NCBI GenBank assembly: GCA_036389255.1
Contig: DASVQI010000006.1
Span: 186,001 to 250,000 of the forward strand
DNA from: JACVRN01 sp036389255
GTDB lineage: Bacteria; Acidobacteriota; Blastocatellia; Pyrinomonadales; Pyrinomonadaceae
Reading direction: 5' to 3'
Length of the DNA stretch: 64,000 nucleotides
Shown here: piece by piece, positions 16,426-24,590 of the stretch
Layout of the letters: the number at the start of each line of letters is the position of its first letter
How positions within the stretch are numbered: the stretch's first letter is position 1
Notes under the pieces: model-generated
Databases searched by the model: none
What the model was told of the DNA's origin: nothing
What the model saw: only the letters and a program-made list of their open reading frames with translations
Translations under genes and position numbers: made by a program

Positions 16426-17591
16426 AAATATACTTTGGGGCCAAGTTAGCTCTCACTATCTTTCTCTCAAGCTTTTTTTGTCTTTCGGTAAATGCTCAGG
16501 TGATACCGAAAAAAGGTGCGCCGCCGCAACGCATTTATGGACTGACGATTGAAAACTTAAACGAATTGGATGTAGATAAGTTTCGAGAGAAATTCAAAGA
16601 CGTTACTGTGCCGATTACGCTCAGAGTTGTTTTTCAAGCCAATACTTCACCGTCTGATTATGAGGCAAAGTTAAGCGAACTTCACAACCCGCCACAGGGA
16701 AAGAAAAAATTCTATATTCTGGCTCTGCCATTCGATTCCTATGCTCTGAGACATTACCAGTTGAACTCAAACCCAAACGAGAATTTTGACTGCAAGAATT
16801 TTGCCCCTACTGATCCAGTCTACGACCACCGTGCAAAATGTTTCGTTGAATATTTCAAAGGCGAAAAAGATTACATTGATGCGTGGGAAGTTGGAAATGA
16901 AGTCAACGGTGAATGGGCTGATGAGGCTTATCAGGATGGAGTTAAGTTACCTCCTGAGACAAAAGGCAAGCCTGAAATAACCGTTGAAAAAATAAACAGG
17001 CTCATCAGTTTTATTCCCGCTCATAAGCCAATTATGCTGACTGTCTCCTATATGCCTAACTGCCTTGAGTGGACAGCTAATGCTATGGATCAATGGATTA
17101 ACAACTTCCCTCAAACAATGATTGATAAACTGGACTATGTTCTGGTTAGTTACTACGAAAATAACTGCGATTTCAGAGTTCTCAGCGAAGAGGAGATAAA
17201 CCGAGACGTTTTTGGAACATTGAGACGGGTCTTTAAGAATCAATTTCTCGGCATGGGAGAAATAGGTTATTCGGATGGCGACGATGAAGATTTCGAGACT
17301 TGTAAAGGTAATGAGAACTGCTATTGCAGTAAAGACATGGAAAATTGCAATAGAGCGAATTGTATTCCCCGGAATGACAAAATGGCTTGCTGTCGGAAGT
17401 CGAAAATCGCGCAAATGCAAAGATATTACGGCATGAAGCCCAGTGACAGCTTATACATTGGCGGCGGTTTCTGGTGGAATGCTGGTACTGACTACAAGAT
17501 TGGTGACTTTCGGAAGGCCCTGAAACGTCAATTTACCTGTTTAGCAACAAATCAGCAATGTGAAAAGCCTTTGCCAGTAGATTGTCGTTAA
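16422..17591 (+). CDS. Secreted glycoside-hydrolase-like protein inside the hsd operon
   Basis: This 389-residue protein has a Sec signal peptide (about 1-25, cut near NAQ). The body resembles a TIM-barrel glycosidase: WEVGNEVNGEW around 155 has the Asn-Glu acid/base signature of clan GH-A, and MGEIGYSDGD around 282 could supply the nucleophile Glu. A Cys-rich insertion follows (about 295-330, ten or so Cys), consistent with disulfides in an exported protein. It overlaps hsdS by 4 bases (ATGA) and precedes hsdR by 16, so it is co-transcribed with a cytoplasmic restriction system, which is odd. Substrate is unknown, and activity is inferred from two motifs only. Confidence 0.65.
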   Translation: MKIYFGAKLALTIFLSSFFCLSVNAQVIPKKGAPPQRIYGLTIENLNELDVDKFREKFKDVTVPITLRVVFQANTSPSDYEAKLSELHNPPQGKKKFYILALPFDSYALRHYQLNSNPNENFDCKNFAPTDPVYDHRAKCFVEYFKGEKDYIDAWEVGNEVNGEWADEAYQDGVKLPPETKGKPEITVEKINRLISFIPAHKPIMLTVSYMPNCLEWTANAMDQWINNFPQTMIDKLDYVLVSYYENNCDFRVLSEEEINRDVFGTLRRVFKNQFLGMGEIGYSDGDDEDFETCKGNENCYCSKDMENCNRANCIPRNDKMACCRKSKIAQMQRYYGMKPSDSLYIGGGFWWNAGTDYKIGDFRKALKRQFTCLATNQQCEKPLPVDCR

Positions 17592-17607
17592 ACGCAAGAA
17601 CAGATGT

Positions 17608-20600
17608 ATGAGCAAAGTCGGCCAAAAAGAAAGACTAACCCAAAACCGAATCGTCAAACTGTTTAGGGATAAACAAGATGGATTGGGTTATGAATATCTC
17701 GGCAACTGGGAAGAGCGCCCGAACAACAGCCACATCGAAGAAGAGATTTTGCGCGCCTACCTTCATGAACAAGGCTATAGCGAAACGCTTATCAATCGAG
17801 CCATTCATGAACTAAGACAGACCGCAGACAATCAAATCAGAAGCCTCTACGACATTAACAAGGATGTCTATACGCTGCTACGGTACGGCATACAGGTCAG
17901 CGAAGAGGCTGGCGTGAACAAAAAGACCGTCCGGCTTATTGACTGGGAGCATCCGCTCGAAAATCATTTCGCTATCGCTGAAGAAGTCACCATTAAAGGT
18001 GAAAACACCAAACGCCCCGACATAGTACTCTACATAAACGGCCTCGCGCTCGGCGTAATAGAACTCAAGCGCAGCACCGTCTCAGTCTCCGAAGGCATCC
18101 GCCAGAACCTAGACAATCAGCAGTCAAGATTTATTCGCTCGTTCTTCTCGACAATGCAGTTAATAATGGCGGGCAACGACACCGAAGGCTTGCGCTACGG
18201 CACAATCGAAACGCCCGAAAAGTATTACCTTACCTGGAAGGAAGAAGGCGACGTGGCGGAACGTTCGCTAGATAATCATCTTAAACAGCTATGTCGCAAA
18301 GAACGTTTCCTCGAAATCCTGCACGATTTCATCGCTTATGATCGGGGCATCAAAAAGCTCTGCCGCCCCAATCAATATACCGGCGTGAAATCCGCCCAGG
18401 CACGGCTGAAAAAGCGCGAAGGCGGCGTCCTCTGGCATACGCAAGGCAGTGGTAAGAGCCTCACAATGGTATGGCTGACGAAATGGATACGAGAGCACAT
18501 TCCAGATGCCCGCGTGCTGATTATCACCGACCGAGACGAACTCGATAAGCAGATCGAAAAAGTCTTTAAAGGTGTGAACGAGCAAATCTACCGCACAAAA
18601 AGCGGCAGGGATTTGCTAGAAAAGCTCAACGCGACCACCCCCGCGCTGCTCTGTTCACTGATCCATAAATTCGGCAACCGCAGCGAAGCCAATTATGACG
18701 CTTACATCGAAGAGATTGAGAAGAGTTTACCCGCCGATTTCAAGCCCAAAGGCGACCTTTACGTTTTCGTTGATGAATGTCACCGCACCCAGTCCGGTGA
18801 CCTCCACGAAGCCATGCGCCGGCTTCTACCGAACGCGATTTTCGTCGGCTTTACGGGCACGCCCCTGCTCAAGAAAGACAAGCAGAAGAGCATCGAAGTC
18901 TTTGGCTCCTACATTCACACCTACAAGTTTGATGAAGCGGTCAAAGATAAAGTCGTGCTCGATTTGCGTTACGAAGCCCGCAACATTGACCAGAATCTAA
19001 CCTCACCTAACAAAGTAGATCGTTGGTTTGAAGCCAAGACTAGGGGCTTGACCGAACACGCCAAGAACGAGCTTAAAAAGCGCTGGGGAACAATGCAGAA
19101 GGTTTTAAGTTCTCAATCAAGATTGGAGAAGATTGTCGCAGACATCCTCTTCGACATGGAGACTAAAGACCGCCTGCAAAACGGTAGAGGCAACGCAATG
19201 CTGATCGCAAGTGGTATCTATCAGGCTTGCAAGTATTACGAACTCTTTCAAAAAGCTGGCTTCACCAAATGCGCTATCGTTACCTCTTACGTTCCTTCAA
19301 TCAGCGACATCAAAGGAGAGACCACAGGCGAAGATGCCTTGACCGAAAAATTGCGGCAGTTCGACATTTATCAAAAGATGCTCGGCGGCAGGGCTGTAGA
19401 AGAATTTGAAGAGGAAGTTAAAAAGAAGTTTATCGAAGAACCTGCGCAAATGAAGCTTCTTATCGTGGTAGATAAGCTCTTGACAGGCTTTGATGCGCCA
19501 CCGGCCACATATCTCTATATTGATAAGACGATGCGCGATCATGGCCTATTTCAAGCAATCTGCCGCGTCAACCGTCTGGATAGTGACGATAAAGAATATG
19601 GCTACATTATTGACTACAAAGACCTCTTCAAAAGCCTAGAAAAAGCTGTCGACAATTACACTTCTGAAGCTTTTGAGGATTTCGACAAAGCTGATGTCGA
19701 AGGCTTGTTAAGTGACCGCCTGAAGAAAGGCAAAGAACGGTTGGACGAGACTTTGGAGGGCATCAGGGCGCTCTGCGAGTCTGTCTCCAGCCCGCGAGAT
19801 ACCCCTGCGTACATACATTATTTCTGCGGGAGAGATACGGCTAACCCACAAGAGATCAAAGATAACGAGCAAAAGCGCATTGCGCTCTACAAACAGACAT
19901 CTTCACTCATTCGCGCCTACGCCAACCTGGCCAACGAAATGGAGGCTGCGGGCTACACTACCGTCGAAGCCCAGCAGATCAAAGAGGAAGTAAAGCATTT
20001 TGAATCGGCGCGCATGGAGGTGAAGCTTGCAAGCGGCGATTACATTGATTTGAAAGCCTACGAGCCGGCGATGCAACACCTGATTGACACATACATCAGC
20101 GCTGAAGAGAGCGAAAAGATTTCTGCCTTCGATGATTTCACGCTTATCCAGTTGATTGTCGAGCGCGGTGCGGATGCAATCAAAGAATTGCCGAAAGGCA
20201 TACGCGAGCGCAAAGAAGCTGTCGCCGAAACTATCGAAAACAATCTCCGCAAAGTGATAATTGACGAGCTGCCAACTAACCCAAAGTATTTCGAGAATAT
20301 GTCGGCCTTGCTGGATGGGCTAATCAAAGCGCGAAAAGAGGATGCAGCAGCCTATGAAGAATATTTGGCGCGGATAGTTGATCTGACAAAGCAGGTGACA
20401 AATCCAACGGCAACTACCGCTTATCCCCGAACGCTCAACACGGCAGCCAAACGCGCCTTATATGACAACCTCAATCAAGACAGGCCCTGGCTTTGGCTTT
20501 GGACAGTGCAATCCTCAGCAGTATTGAGGACGGTTGGCTCAATAACATTGTCAAGCTACGCAAGGTTAGAAACGCGATCAGAGGCGTTCTCAAGGTTGAG

Positions 20601-20652
20601 ACCGAAACAGACCGAATCCTTGAGCTGGTCAAGAATCAGGGCGAATACTTGA
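17608..20652 (+). CDS. hsdR: Type I restriction endonuclease subunit HsdR, 3' end frameshifted
   Basis: This 1014-residue protein has the HsdR order: N-terminal PD-(D/E)xK nuclease (PD at 137-138, ELK at 152-154), then a superfamily 2 translocase with Walker A QGSGKS (279-284) and DECH (389-392). It cuts unmethylated DNA after ATP-driven translocation. After NLNQD, near 20481, the frame runs into a Trp/Leu/Arg/Ser-rich ending unlike the family. A one-base shift at 20481/20482 restores a normal HsdR ending (ALALALDSAILSS, then KLRKVRNAIRGVL) to a TAA at 20667-20669, which would overlap the next gene. About 60 C-terminal residues are therefore altered, by real mutation or sequencing error. Confidence 0.9.
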   Translation: MSKVGQKERLTQNRIVKLFRDKQDGLGYEYLGNWEERPNNSHIEEEILRAYLHEQGYSETLINRAIHELRQTADNQIRSLYDINKDVYTLLRYGIQVSEEAGVNKKTVRLIDWEHPLENHFAIAEEVTIKGENTKRPDIVLYINGLALGVIELKRSTVSVSEGIRQNLDNQQSRFIRSFFSTMQLIMAGNDTEGLRYGTIETPEKYYLTWKEEGDVAERSLDNHLKQLCRKERFLEILHDFIAYDRGIKKLCRPNQYTGVKSAQARLKKREGGVLWHTQGSGKSLTMVWLTKWIREHIPDARVLIITDRDELDKQIEKVFKGVNEQIYRTKSGRDLLEKLNATTPALLCSLIHKFGNRSEANYDAYIEEIEKSLPADFKPKGDLYVFVDECHRTQSGDLHEAMRRLLPNAIFVGFTGTPLLKKDKQKSIEVFGSYIHTYKFDEAVKDKVVLDLRYEARNIDQNLTSPNKVDRWFEAKTRGLTEHAKNELKKRWGTMQKVLSSQSRLEKIVADILFDMETKDRLQNGRGNAMLIASGIYQACKYYELFQKAGFTKCAIVTSYVPSISDIKGETTGEDALTEKLRQFDIYQKMLGGRAVEEFEEEVKKKFIEEPAQMKLLIVVDKLLTGFDAPPATYLYIDKTMRDHGLFQAICRVNRLDSDDKEYGYIIDYKDLFKSLEKAVDNYTSEAFEDFDKADVEGLLSDRLKKGKERLDETLEGIRALCESVSSPRDTPAYIHYFCGRDTANPQEIKDNEQKRIALYKQTSSLIRAYANLANEMEAAGYTTVEAQQIKEEVKHFESARMEVKLASGDYIDLKAYEPAMQHLIDTYISAEESEKISAFDDFTLIQLIVERGADAIKELPKGIRERKEAVAETIENNLRKVIIDELPTNPKYFENMSALLDGLIKARKEDAAAYEEYLARIVDLTKQVTNPTATTAYPRTLNTAAKRALYDNLNQDRPWLWLWTVQSSAVLRTVGSITLSSYARLETRSEAFSRLRPKQTESLSWSRIRANT

Positions 20653-20655
20653 AGT

Positions 20656-21372
20656 ATGCATCAAATTAAGATCAGCGACATCACTATTGATGTTGTCAGG
20701 AAAGACATTAAAAACCTGCATCTAGCCGTTTATCCACCATCGGGCCGGGTGCGAATAGCTACACCTTTGAAAATTGATGACGAGGGCGTGCGGCTCTTTG
20801 CTATCTCAAGATTGACTTGGATAAAGCGGCAAATATCAAAATTTGAAGCGCAGGCGCGTCAGACCAAACGCGAATATCTCGCTGGTGAAAGCCACTATTT
20901 TGAAGGTAATCGCTACCTGCTAAATGTCATTTATCAAAATACTGTCCAAAGGGTCGAAATTAGAAACAAAAAGTATATAGATCTTTACGTGCGCCTGAAC
21001 AGCACAGTAGAGCAGCGAGCGCGTGTGTTGAATAAATGGTATCGCCAAAGATTAAAAGAAAGAATCCCTACGCTCATTGAAAAATGGCAGGCAATCATCG
21101 AAGTTCAAGTAGATGGATGGGAAGTAAAGCAAATGAAAACAAAGTGGGGGACTTGTAGGAGAGAAGCCCGCCGAATCTGGCTCAATCTTGAATTAGCCAA
21201 AAAGCCCGTCCATTGTTTGGAATACATTATTGTTCATGAATTAGTGCATCTGCTTGAGCGCAACCATAATGACCGATTTATAGCCTTGATGGATACATTT
21301 ATGCCGCAATGGCGCTTTTATCAGAAGGAATTAAATCAACATATCTTGAGTTTTGATGAGTGGCACTACTAA
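20656..21372 (+). CDS. YgjP-type metal-dependent hydrolase (M48-like)
   Basis: This 238-residue protein has the zincin motif HELVH (194-198) with a further His at 204 (RNHNDRF), preceded by KWGTC near 163-167, the signature of the YgjP/DUF45 family. The family is often encoded next to hsdR and is of uncertain function; a UTP pyrophosphatase activity was reported for E. coli YgjP. The ATG lies inside the restored hsdR frame, so in the unmutated state the two genes would overlap by 14 bases and be coupled. No export signal is visible. Confidence 0.88.
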   Translation: MHQIKISDITIDVVRKDIKNLHLAVYPPSGRVRIATPLKIDDEGVRLFAISRLTWIKRQISKFEAQARQTKREYLAGESHYFEGNRYLLNVIYQNTVQRVEIRNKKYIDLYVRLNSTVEQRARVLNKWYRQRLKERIPTLIEKWQAIIEVQVDGWEVKQMKTKWGTCRREARRIWLNLELAKKPVHCLEYIIVHELVHLLERNHNDRFIALMDTFMPQWRFYQKELNQHILSFDEWHY

Positions 21373-21427
21373 TCTGTAACCTTATTTTGTAGGGCACAAC
21401 GATTAGCAAATCTCCCTAGTGGCGACA

Positions 21428-21535
21428 AAACCCGCCAACTCGCGCGCGAGGCGCTCAGGTAAAATCAGGTTATATTGTAACAGTTCGCTCCAAAGTCTTT
21501 ATGCGAACCCGGCGGGTTTAATTCAGGCGTTAAAT
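21428..21535 (+). repeat. attC-like site 1 (degenerate, array start)
   Basis: AAACCCGCC (21428-21436) is an inverted copy of GGCGGGTTT (21511-21519). The right end, TTTAATTCAGGC followed by core GTTAAAT (21529-21535), is a good L'/R' half. The left core is poorly preserved. It marks the junction between the YgjP gene and the first cassette. Confidence 0.5.
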
Positions 21536-21607
21536 TGCTTTCCTTGAATTAGTAAGTTTAGTACCTTAAAAATGCTTCAGACAAGTGCCTCACGAGGTGA
21601 AGTTTAA

Positions 21608-21967
21608 ATGCAAGAGAGAAAGAGAATCCGTAGAAGAAGCCGGCGAGTAATCGAACCCTTGCCAACTCTAGTTTTCTGGAAAGGAAACTCTGGAAGATAC
21701 GAAGCAGATATATGCGATATAGGCATAGGAGGATGCTTTCTAAATACAAGTGGAAATGCTGATGACGGCGAGGCCATTACTTTAGAAATTCCAACTTCAA
21801 CCGTACAAGAGCACATAATTGAATTTCCAGGTACTGTTATTTCGCAGGGACGAAAGTTCAAAGGATTCGGCGTGCGGTTCGGAGCACTAGATGAAGAACA
21901 GCAATCGTTGATAGCTCGATTGATGATTCAATCTCACGAACAGGCAGAGCGTCGAAATAATCGTTAA
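21608..21967 (+). CDS. PilZ-domain protein (cassette 1)
   Basis: This 119-residue protein consists of one PilZ domain. The basic N-terminal stretch (RKRIRRRSRR) fits the RxxxR cyclic-di-GMP contact, and CDIGIGGCF fits the D/NxSxxG motif with Gly in place of Ser. The beta-barrel continues to about residue 100. Such proteins bind c-di-GMP and control motility, polysaccharide or surface traits. As a cassette it has a short leader after site 1 and ends 20 bases before site 2. Binding of the ligand with the Gly substitution is uncertain. Confidence 0.78.
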   Translation: MQERKRIRRRSRRVIEPLPTLVFWKGNSGRYEADICDIGIGGCFLNTSGNADDGEAITLEIPTSTVQEHIIEFPGTVISQGRKFKGFGVRFGALDEEQQSLIARLMIQSHEQAERRNNR

Positions 21968-21987
21968 GTTGACCTTTTCATGTGGCC

Positions 21988-22096
21988 ATCTAACAACTCA
22001 TTCAATGTGAGCGGTGATTGGGTGGCTTTCATCAACATTCCTCGCGGTGTAAATTGGATGCTTACCGCGCCGCCGCGTTAATTCGGGCCTTAGAGC
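21988..22096 (+). repeat. attC-like site 2
   Basis: Left core ATCTAAC (21988-21994) is followed by AACTCATTCAA. The right end has GTTAATTCGGGC, then CTTAGAG where GTTAGAT is expected, so the conserved G of the core is changed. The length of about 109 bases is normal for attC. It separates the PilZ and lipoprotein cassettes. Confidence 0.65.
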
Positions 22097-22143
22097 GCAA
22101 ATTTGGGCGTAGAAGCGGCTGTCACTGGAAAGGAATCTTGCTC

Positions 22144-22548
22144 ATGTATAAAATCCTCAAACACCAGCCTAGGGCACATATATTTGTAGTGCTCGCCCTT
22201 TTCTTATTCGCTGGTTGCTCCCATCAATCATCAGGTGGTTCTGGCAGTAGTCCAACCATATTCCCCACTGACCAAGTTGTCATAGAATATTCAGACTGGT
22301 TGGCGGATGGAGGTTCCGTTTCATGGAAACTTGAACCAGGAGCTTATCGGCTAGACTTGACCGCTAACAATGATGGGGCTACGGCAGAATGGGTTGGCGC
22401 TGGCTGCCCGAAGACGCAACCGATGCGCGAACTCACTATGACATGCGAGATGCCCCGCACCGGGCAGTTAGTTGTTACTAATCCGACAAGGTTGGGGCTA
22501 GGTGCTAAGGTGAGTATCACAGTGAAAGTCACGAAGCTTGCTCGGTGA
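22144..22548 (+). CDS. Small lipoprotein (cassette 2)
   Basis: This 134-residue protein has a lipoprotein signal peptide ending in LFAGC (Cys at about 25), followed by a Ser/Gly-rich linker and a beta-sandwich-like domain with two Cys (GAGCPK and MTCEMP) that could form a disulfide. I chose the ATG at 22144; a longer TTG-initiated frame begins inside attC-like site 2 and is unlikely. Function is unknown; it is an exported, membrane-anchored protein. It sits between two attC-like sites, ending 8 bases before site 3. Confidence 0.7.
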   Translation: MYKILKHQPRAHIFVVLALFLFAGCSHQSSGGSGSSPTIFPTDQVVIEYSDWLADGGSVSWKLEPGAYRLDLTANNDGATAEWVGAGCPKTQPMRELTMTCEMPRTGQLVVTNPTRLGLGAKVSITVKVTKLAR

Positions 22549-22555
22549 TATTGCG

Positions 22556-22658
22556 GTCTAACAACTCATGCAACGCGAGCGCAACTTAGCTTGCCTGTCA
22601 TTTGACCGCTTGAATGCTTGATACAATATGTCCCGTCCGGTTAATTCGAGCGTTAGAG
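22556..22658 (+). repeat. attC-like site 3
   Basis: Left core GTCTAAC (22556-22562) followed by AACTCATGCAAC; right end GGTTAATTCGAGC with core GTTAGAG (22652-22658). TCTAAC and GTTAGA pair perfectly. The 103-base length is typical. The site begins 8 bases after the lipoprotein stop codon. Confidence 0.75.
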
Positions 22659-22720
22659 AGCCGAAGTTCTTGGAGTAGAATAATAAAGACATTCCAACAC
22701 AATCTTATCTGGAGAATGAT

Positions 22721-23725
22721 ATGGCAACCGAAATAAGAGTTTGGCAGATTAACGACGGAAATCTTGAATCAATTGATATATCTATGGCTCAGGCCGGAAG
22801 ACGAGAGGTTGATGACCTTGAAAAGTGGATTAAAAGTAATACTGTGATCTTGGGCGAGGATGTTTTAATAATAGGTGAACAAGTGCCTACTAGGGGTGGA
22901 TTCATGGATTTTCTAGGACTAGACCAATCGGGTAATCTCATTGTAATTGAACTCAAAAGAGATAAATTACCAAGAGAGGCTCTTGCTCAGGCTATGGATT
23001 ATGCCTCTGATATTGCATCTTGGGGTGAGGATAAGATTAGTGAAGTATGCCTGAAATTCTCAGGGCAGGATTTAGAGGATTACCTTAACGAGAAGTTTGG
23101 AGACGTTGACTGGACAGACTTAGTGCTTAATAAGACGCAACGGATTCTGCTTGTGGGTTTCTCTGTTGAAGAATCTTTACAGAGGATGATCGAATGGTTG
23201 TCGAACAATTACGGCGTTAGCATTAACGCGATAATTTTGAGGTACATCAAGACAACACACGGCGATGAACTGATTGCGCGTACAATGATTATCCCAGAGG
23301 AAATAGCCAAAGAGATTGTAGGGAAGAAACAGATCAAAATACCGATGTCAGATATTCCCGGTAACTATAGTGATGAAGAGTTAGAGCCCTTGTTGAAAAG
23401 TTACCTGTCGGAGACCAGACTCACTCCTCGTCGAATTAGGGAAATCTTGCTACCTCTATGCCTGAATCATAATGTTGCCACACGCGAAATGATTAAAAGA
23501 GAGTTGATAGAACGAGGGGAAGCTACTAATGAAGGGGCAGCAGGGATCATACTCAGTACTATTTCGGGGGAGATAGGTAGAATGCAAAGAGATTATTTGC
23601 GACAAGTAATACAGTATGACAAGCCGAATCCTTGGGAAAAAGAGAATTATAGGCTACAGCCAACATATAGGGATATGGTAAAACGTATCCTTGAAAATGA
23701 ACTGTCGTTGAGTGCCAGATCCTAA
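22721..23725 (+). CDS. NucS/DUF91-like nuclease-fold protein (cassette 3)
   Basis: This 334-residue protein has an N-terminal PD-(D/E)xK nuclease fold of the EndoNucS/DUF91 type: D63 in GGFMDFLGLD, E77-L-K79 in VIVIELKR-like strand IVIELKR, and the helix motif Q90xxxY94 (QAMDY). The active-site residues appear intact. The C-terminal half (about 200-334) is helical and unassigned. Related proteins act in DNA repair or restriction. As a single gene in a cassette it may be a stand-alone nuclease or a defence gene; both ideas are inference. Confidence 0.75.
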   Translation: MATEIRVWQINDGNLESIDISMAQAGRREVDDLEKWIKSNTVILGEDVLIIGEQVPTRGGFMDFLGLDQSGNLIVIELKRDKLPREALAQAMDYASDIASWGEDKISEVCLKFSGQDLEDYLNEKFGDVDWTDLVLNKTQRILLVGFSVEESLQRMIEWLSNNYGVSINAIILRYIKTTHGDELIARTMIIPEEIAKEIVGKKQIKIPMSDIPGNYSDEELEPLLKSYLSETRLTPRRIREILLPLCLNHNVATREMIKRELIERGEATNEGAAGIILSTISGEIGRMQRDYLRQVIQYDKPNPWEKENYRLQPTYRDMVKRILENELSLSARS

Positions 23726-23753
23726 CAAGGCTGTTAACAACTCATTCAACCCG
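23720..23753 (+). repeat. attC-like site 4 (left half only)
   Basis: TCCTAAC at 23720-23726 overlaps the nuclease gene's stop codon. TTAACAACTCATTCAAC (about 23733-23750) repeats the left-half motif of the other sites. No right half (GTTAATT...GTTAG) follows before the next gene, so the site appears truncated, fusing cassettes 3 and 4. Confidence 0.5.
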
Positions 23754-23788
23754 ACACCTGGATTTGCGGCGCTGAGAGGACGCACCTC

Positions 23789-24034
23789 ATGAGTAATCAA
23801 CAGTATTCACCGCCACAAACACCACACGTGCAGACCTACACTGTGCCACAGGTCGACTATAGATGTCCTTACTGTCAATCAACTGCGCCTCCCGGTCGTT
23901 ATAGCAACATCTCAACGGGTGGCTGGATAGTCTTTTTCGGGCTACTCATCTTCTGCTTTCCTCTCTGCTGGATAGGGTTGTTTATGAAAGATTATCATGC
24001 AGTTTGTAGTAGTTGCCACATGAAGCTTTCGTGA
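23789..24034 (+). CDS. LITAF-like zinc-ribbon membrane protein (cassette 4)
   Basis: This 81-residue protein has a CxxC knuckle (YRCPYCQ), a hydrophobic segment (about 49-70, WIVFFGLLIFCFPLCWIGLF) and a second CxxC knuckle (CSSCHMKLS). This split zinc ribbon around a membrane-embedded helix is the layout of LITAF domains, with a Pro-rich N-terminus as also seen in that family. In bacteria the role is unknown. It is followed 13 bases later by a second Cys-rich gene in the same cassette. Confidence 0.72.
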   Translation: MSNQQYSPPQTPHVQTYTVPQVDYRCPYCQSTAPPGRYSNISTGGWIVFFGLLIFCFPLCWIGLFMKDYHAVCSSCHMKLS

Positions 24035-24047
24035 AAGGAATACTCCC

Positions 24048-24311
24048 ATGAAATACCTCATTCTGATTCTATTCGCGTCATCGCTGATTTCCGCTTCTGC
24101 ATTCGGTTTCACCTCTAATCCTAAAGCCTCTCTTGTTAGTGGCCAGGAACTACAGTCGCAGGTAATGATTGTAGATGAAGCCGAGGCAGCTACCTGTGTC
24201 GGCGCTACTCCATGCCGGGCGTGTAAGAACTGCAACTATTGTAAGTATTGCTCAAAAGACGGTGGCAAGTGCGGGGTGTGCAGAAACAATAGAAAGAAAG
24301 CGCATCACTAA
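24048..24311 (+). CDS. Exported Cys-rich protein (cassette 4)
   Basis: This 87-residue protein starts with a signal peptide (hydrophobic core LILILFASSLISASAFG). The C-terminal third holds nine Cys in a dense CxxC-type array (CVGATPCRACKNCNYCKYC, then CGVC), ending in basic residues and two His. The pattern suggests a metal-binding or disulfide-bonded periplasmic peptide. A good ribosome site (AAAGGAA) precedes it. The stop codon overlaps the next attC-like site. Confidence 0.65.
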   Translation: MKYLILILFASSLISASAFGFTSNPKASLVSGQELQSQVMIVDEAEAATCVGATPCRACKNCNYCKYCSKDGGKCGVCRNNRKKAHH

Positions 24312-24350
24312 TAACTCGTGTCTACGCTAGGTTAATTGGGGCATTAGCCT
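24309..24350 (+). repeat. attC-like site 5 (short, degenerate)
   Basis: TAATAACTCGTG followed within 42 bases by GGTTAATTGGGGC and ATTAGCC. It looks like an attC that lost its variable centre and whose right core G changed to A. A 5-bp hairpin with a TTCG loop follows at 24351-24364. Confidence 0.45.
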
Positions 24351-24404
24351 GTTGATTCGTCAACGTCTTCTCAACAGACTAAAAGCACAGGCTTAGGAGG
24401 AACT

Positions 24405-24578
24405 ATGACATATTTCAAAAAATGCCCGAATTGCAGTGAGACTGCGACTTTCTGGACTCACCGTAACATTTACGAATGCCGAAAATGTGAGCACGTTTTT
24501 TGCGACAAGTGTTCTGCTGCCGGGAGATGTCCTGAATGTGCCTCAAAGGATGTAGTAAAAATCGGCGAAGTGCAATAG
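24405..24578 (+). CDS. 57-residue zinc-ribbon protein (cassette 5)
   Basis: This short gene starts after a strong AGGAGG at 24395-24400. The 57-residue product has four CxxC-like pairs: CPNC, CRKC, CDKC and CPEC, with an aromatic THRNIYEC segment between the first two. It is probably a double zinc ribbon or B-box-like finger. Function is unknown. It ends 12 bases before the J-domain gene and is likely co-translated with it. Confidence 0.65.
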   Translation: MTYFKKCPNCSETATFWTHRNIYECRKCEHVFCDKCSAAGRCPECASKDVVKIGEVQ

Positions 24579-24590
24579 AACAGATTACGT

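Noticed and set aside
22018..22143. Extended N-terminus of the cassette lipoprotein
   Set aside because: It starts at TTG within an attC-like site and would hide the lipoprotein signal peptide behind 42 hydrophilic residues.
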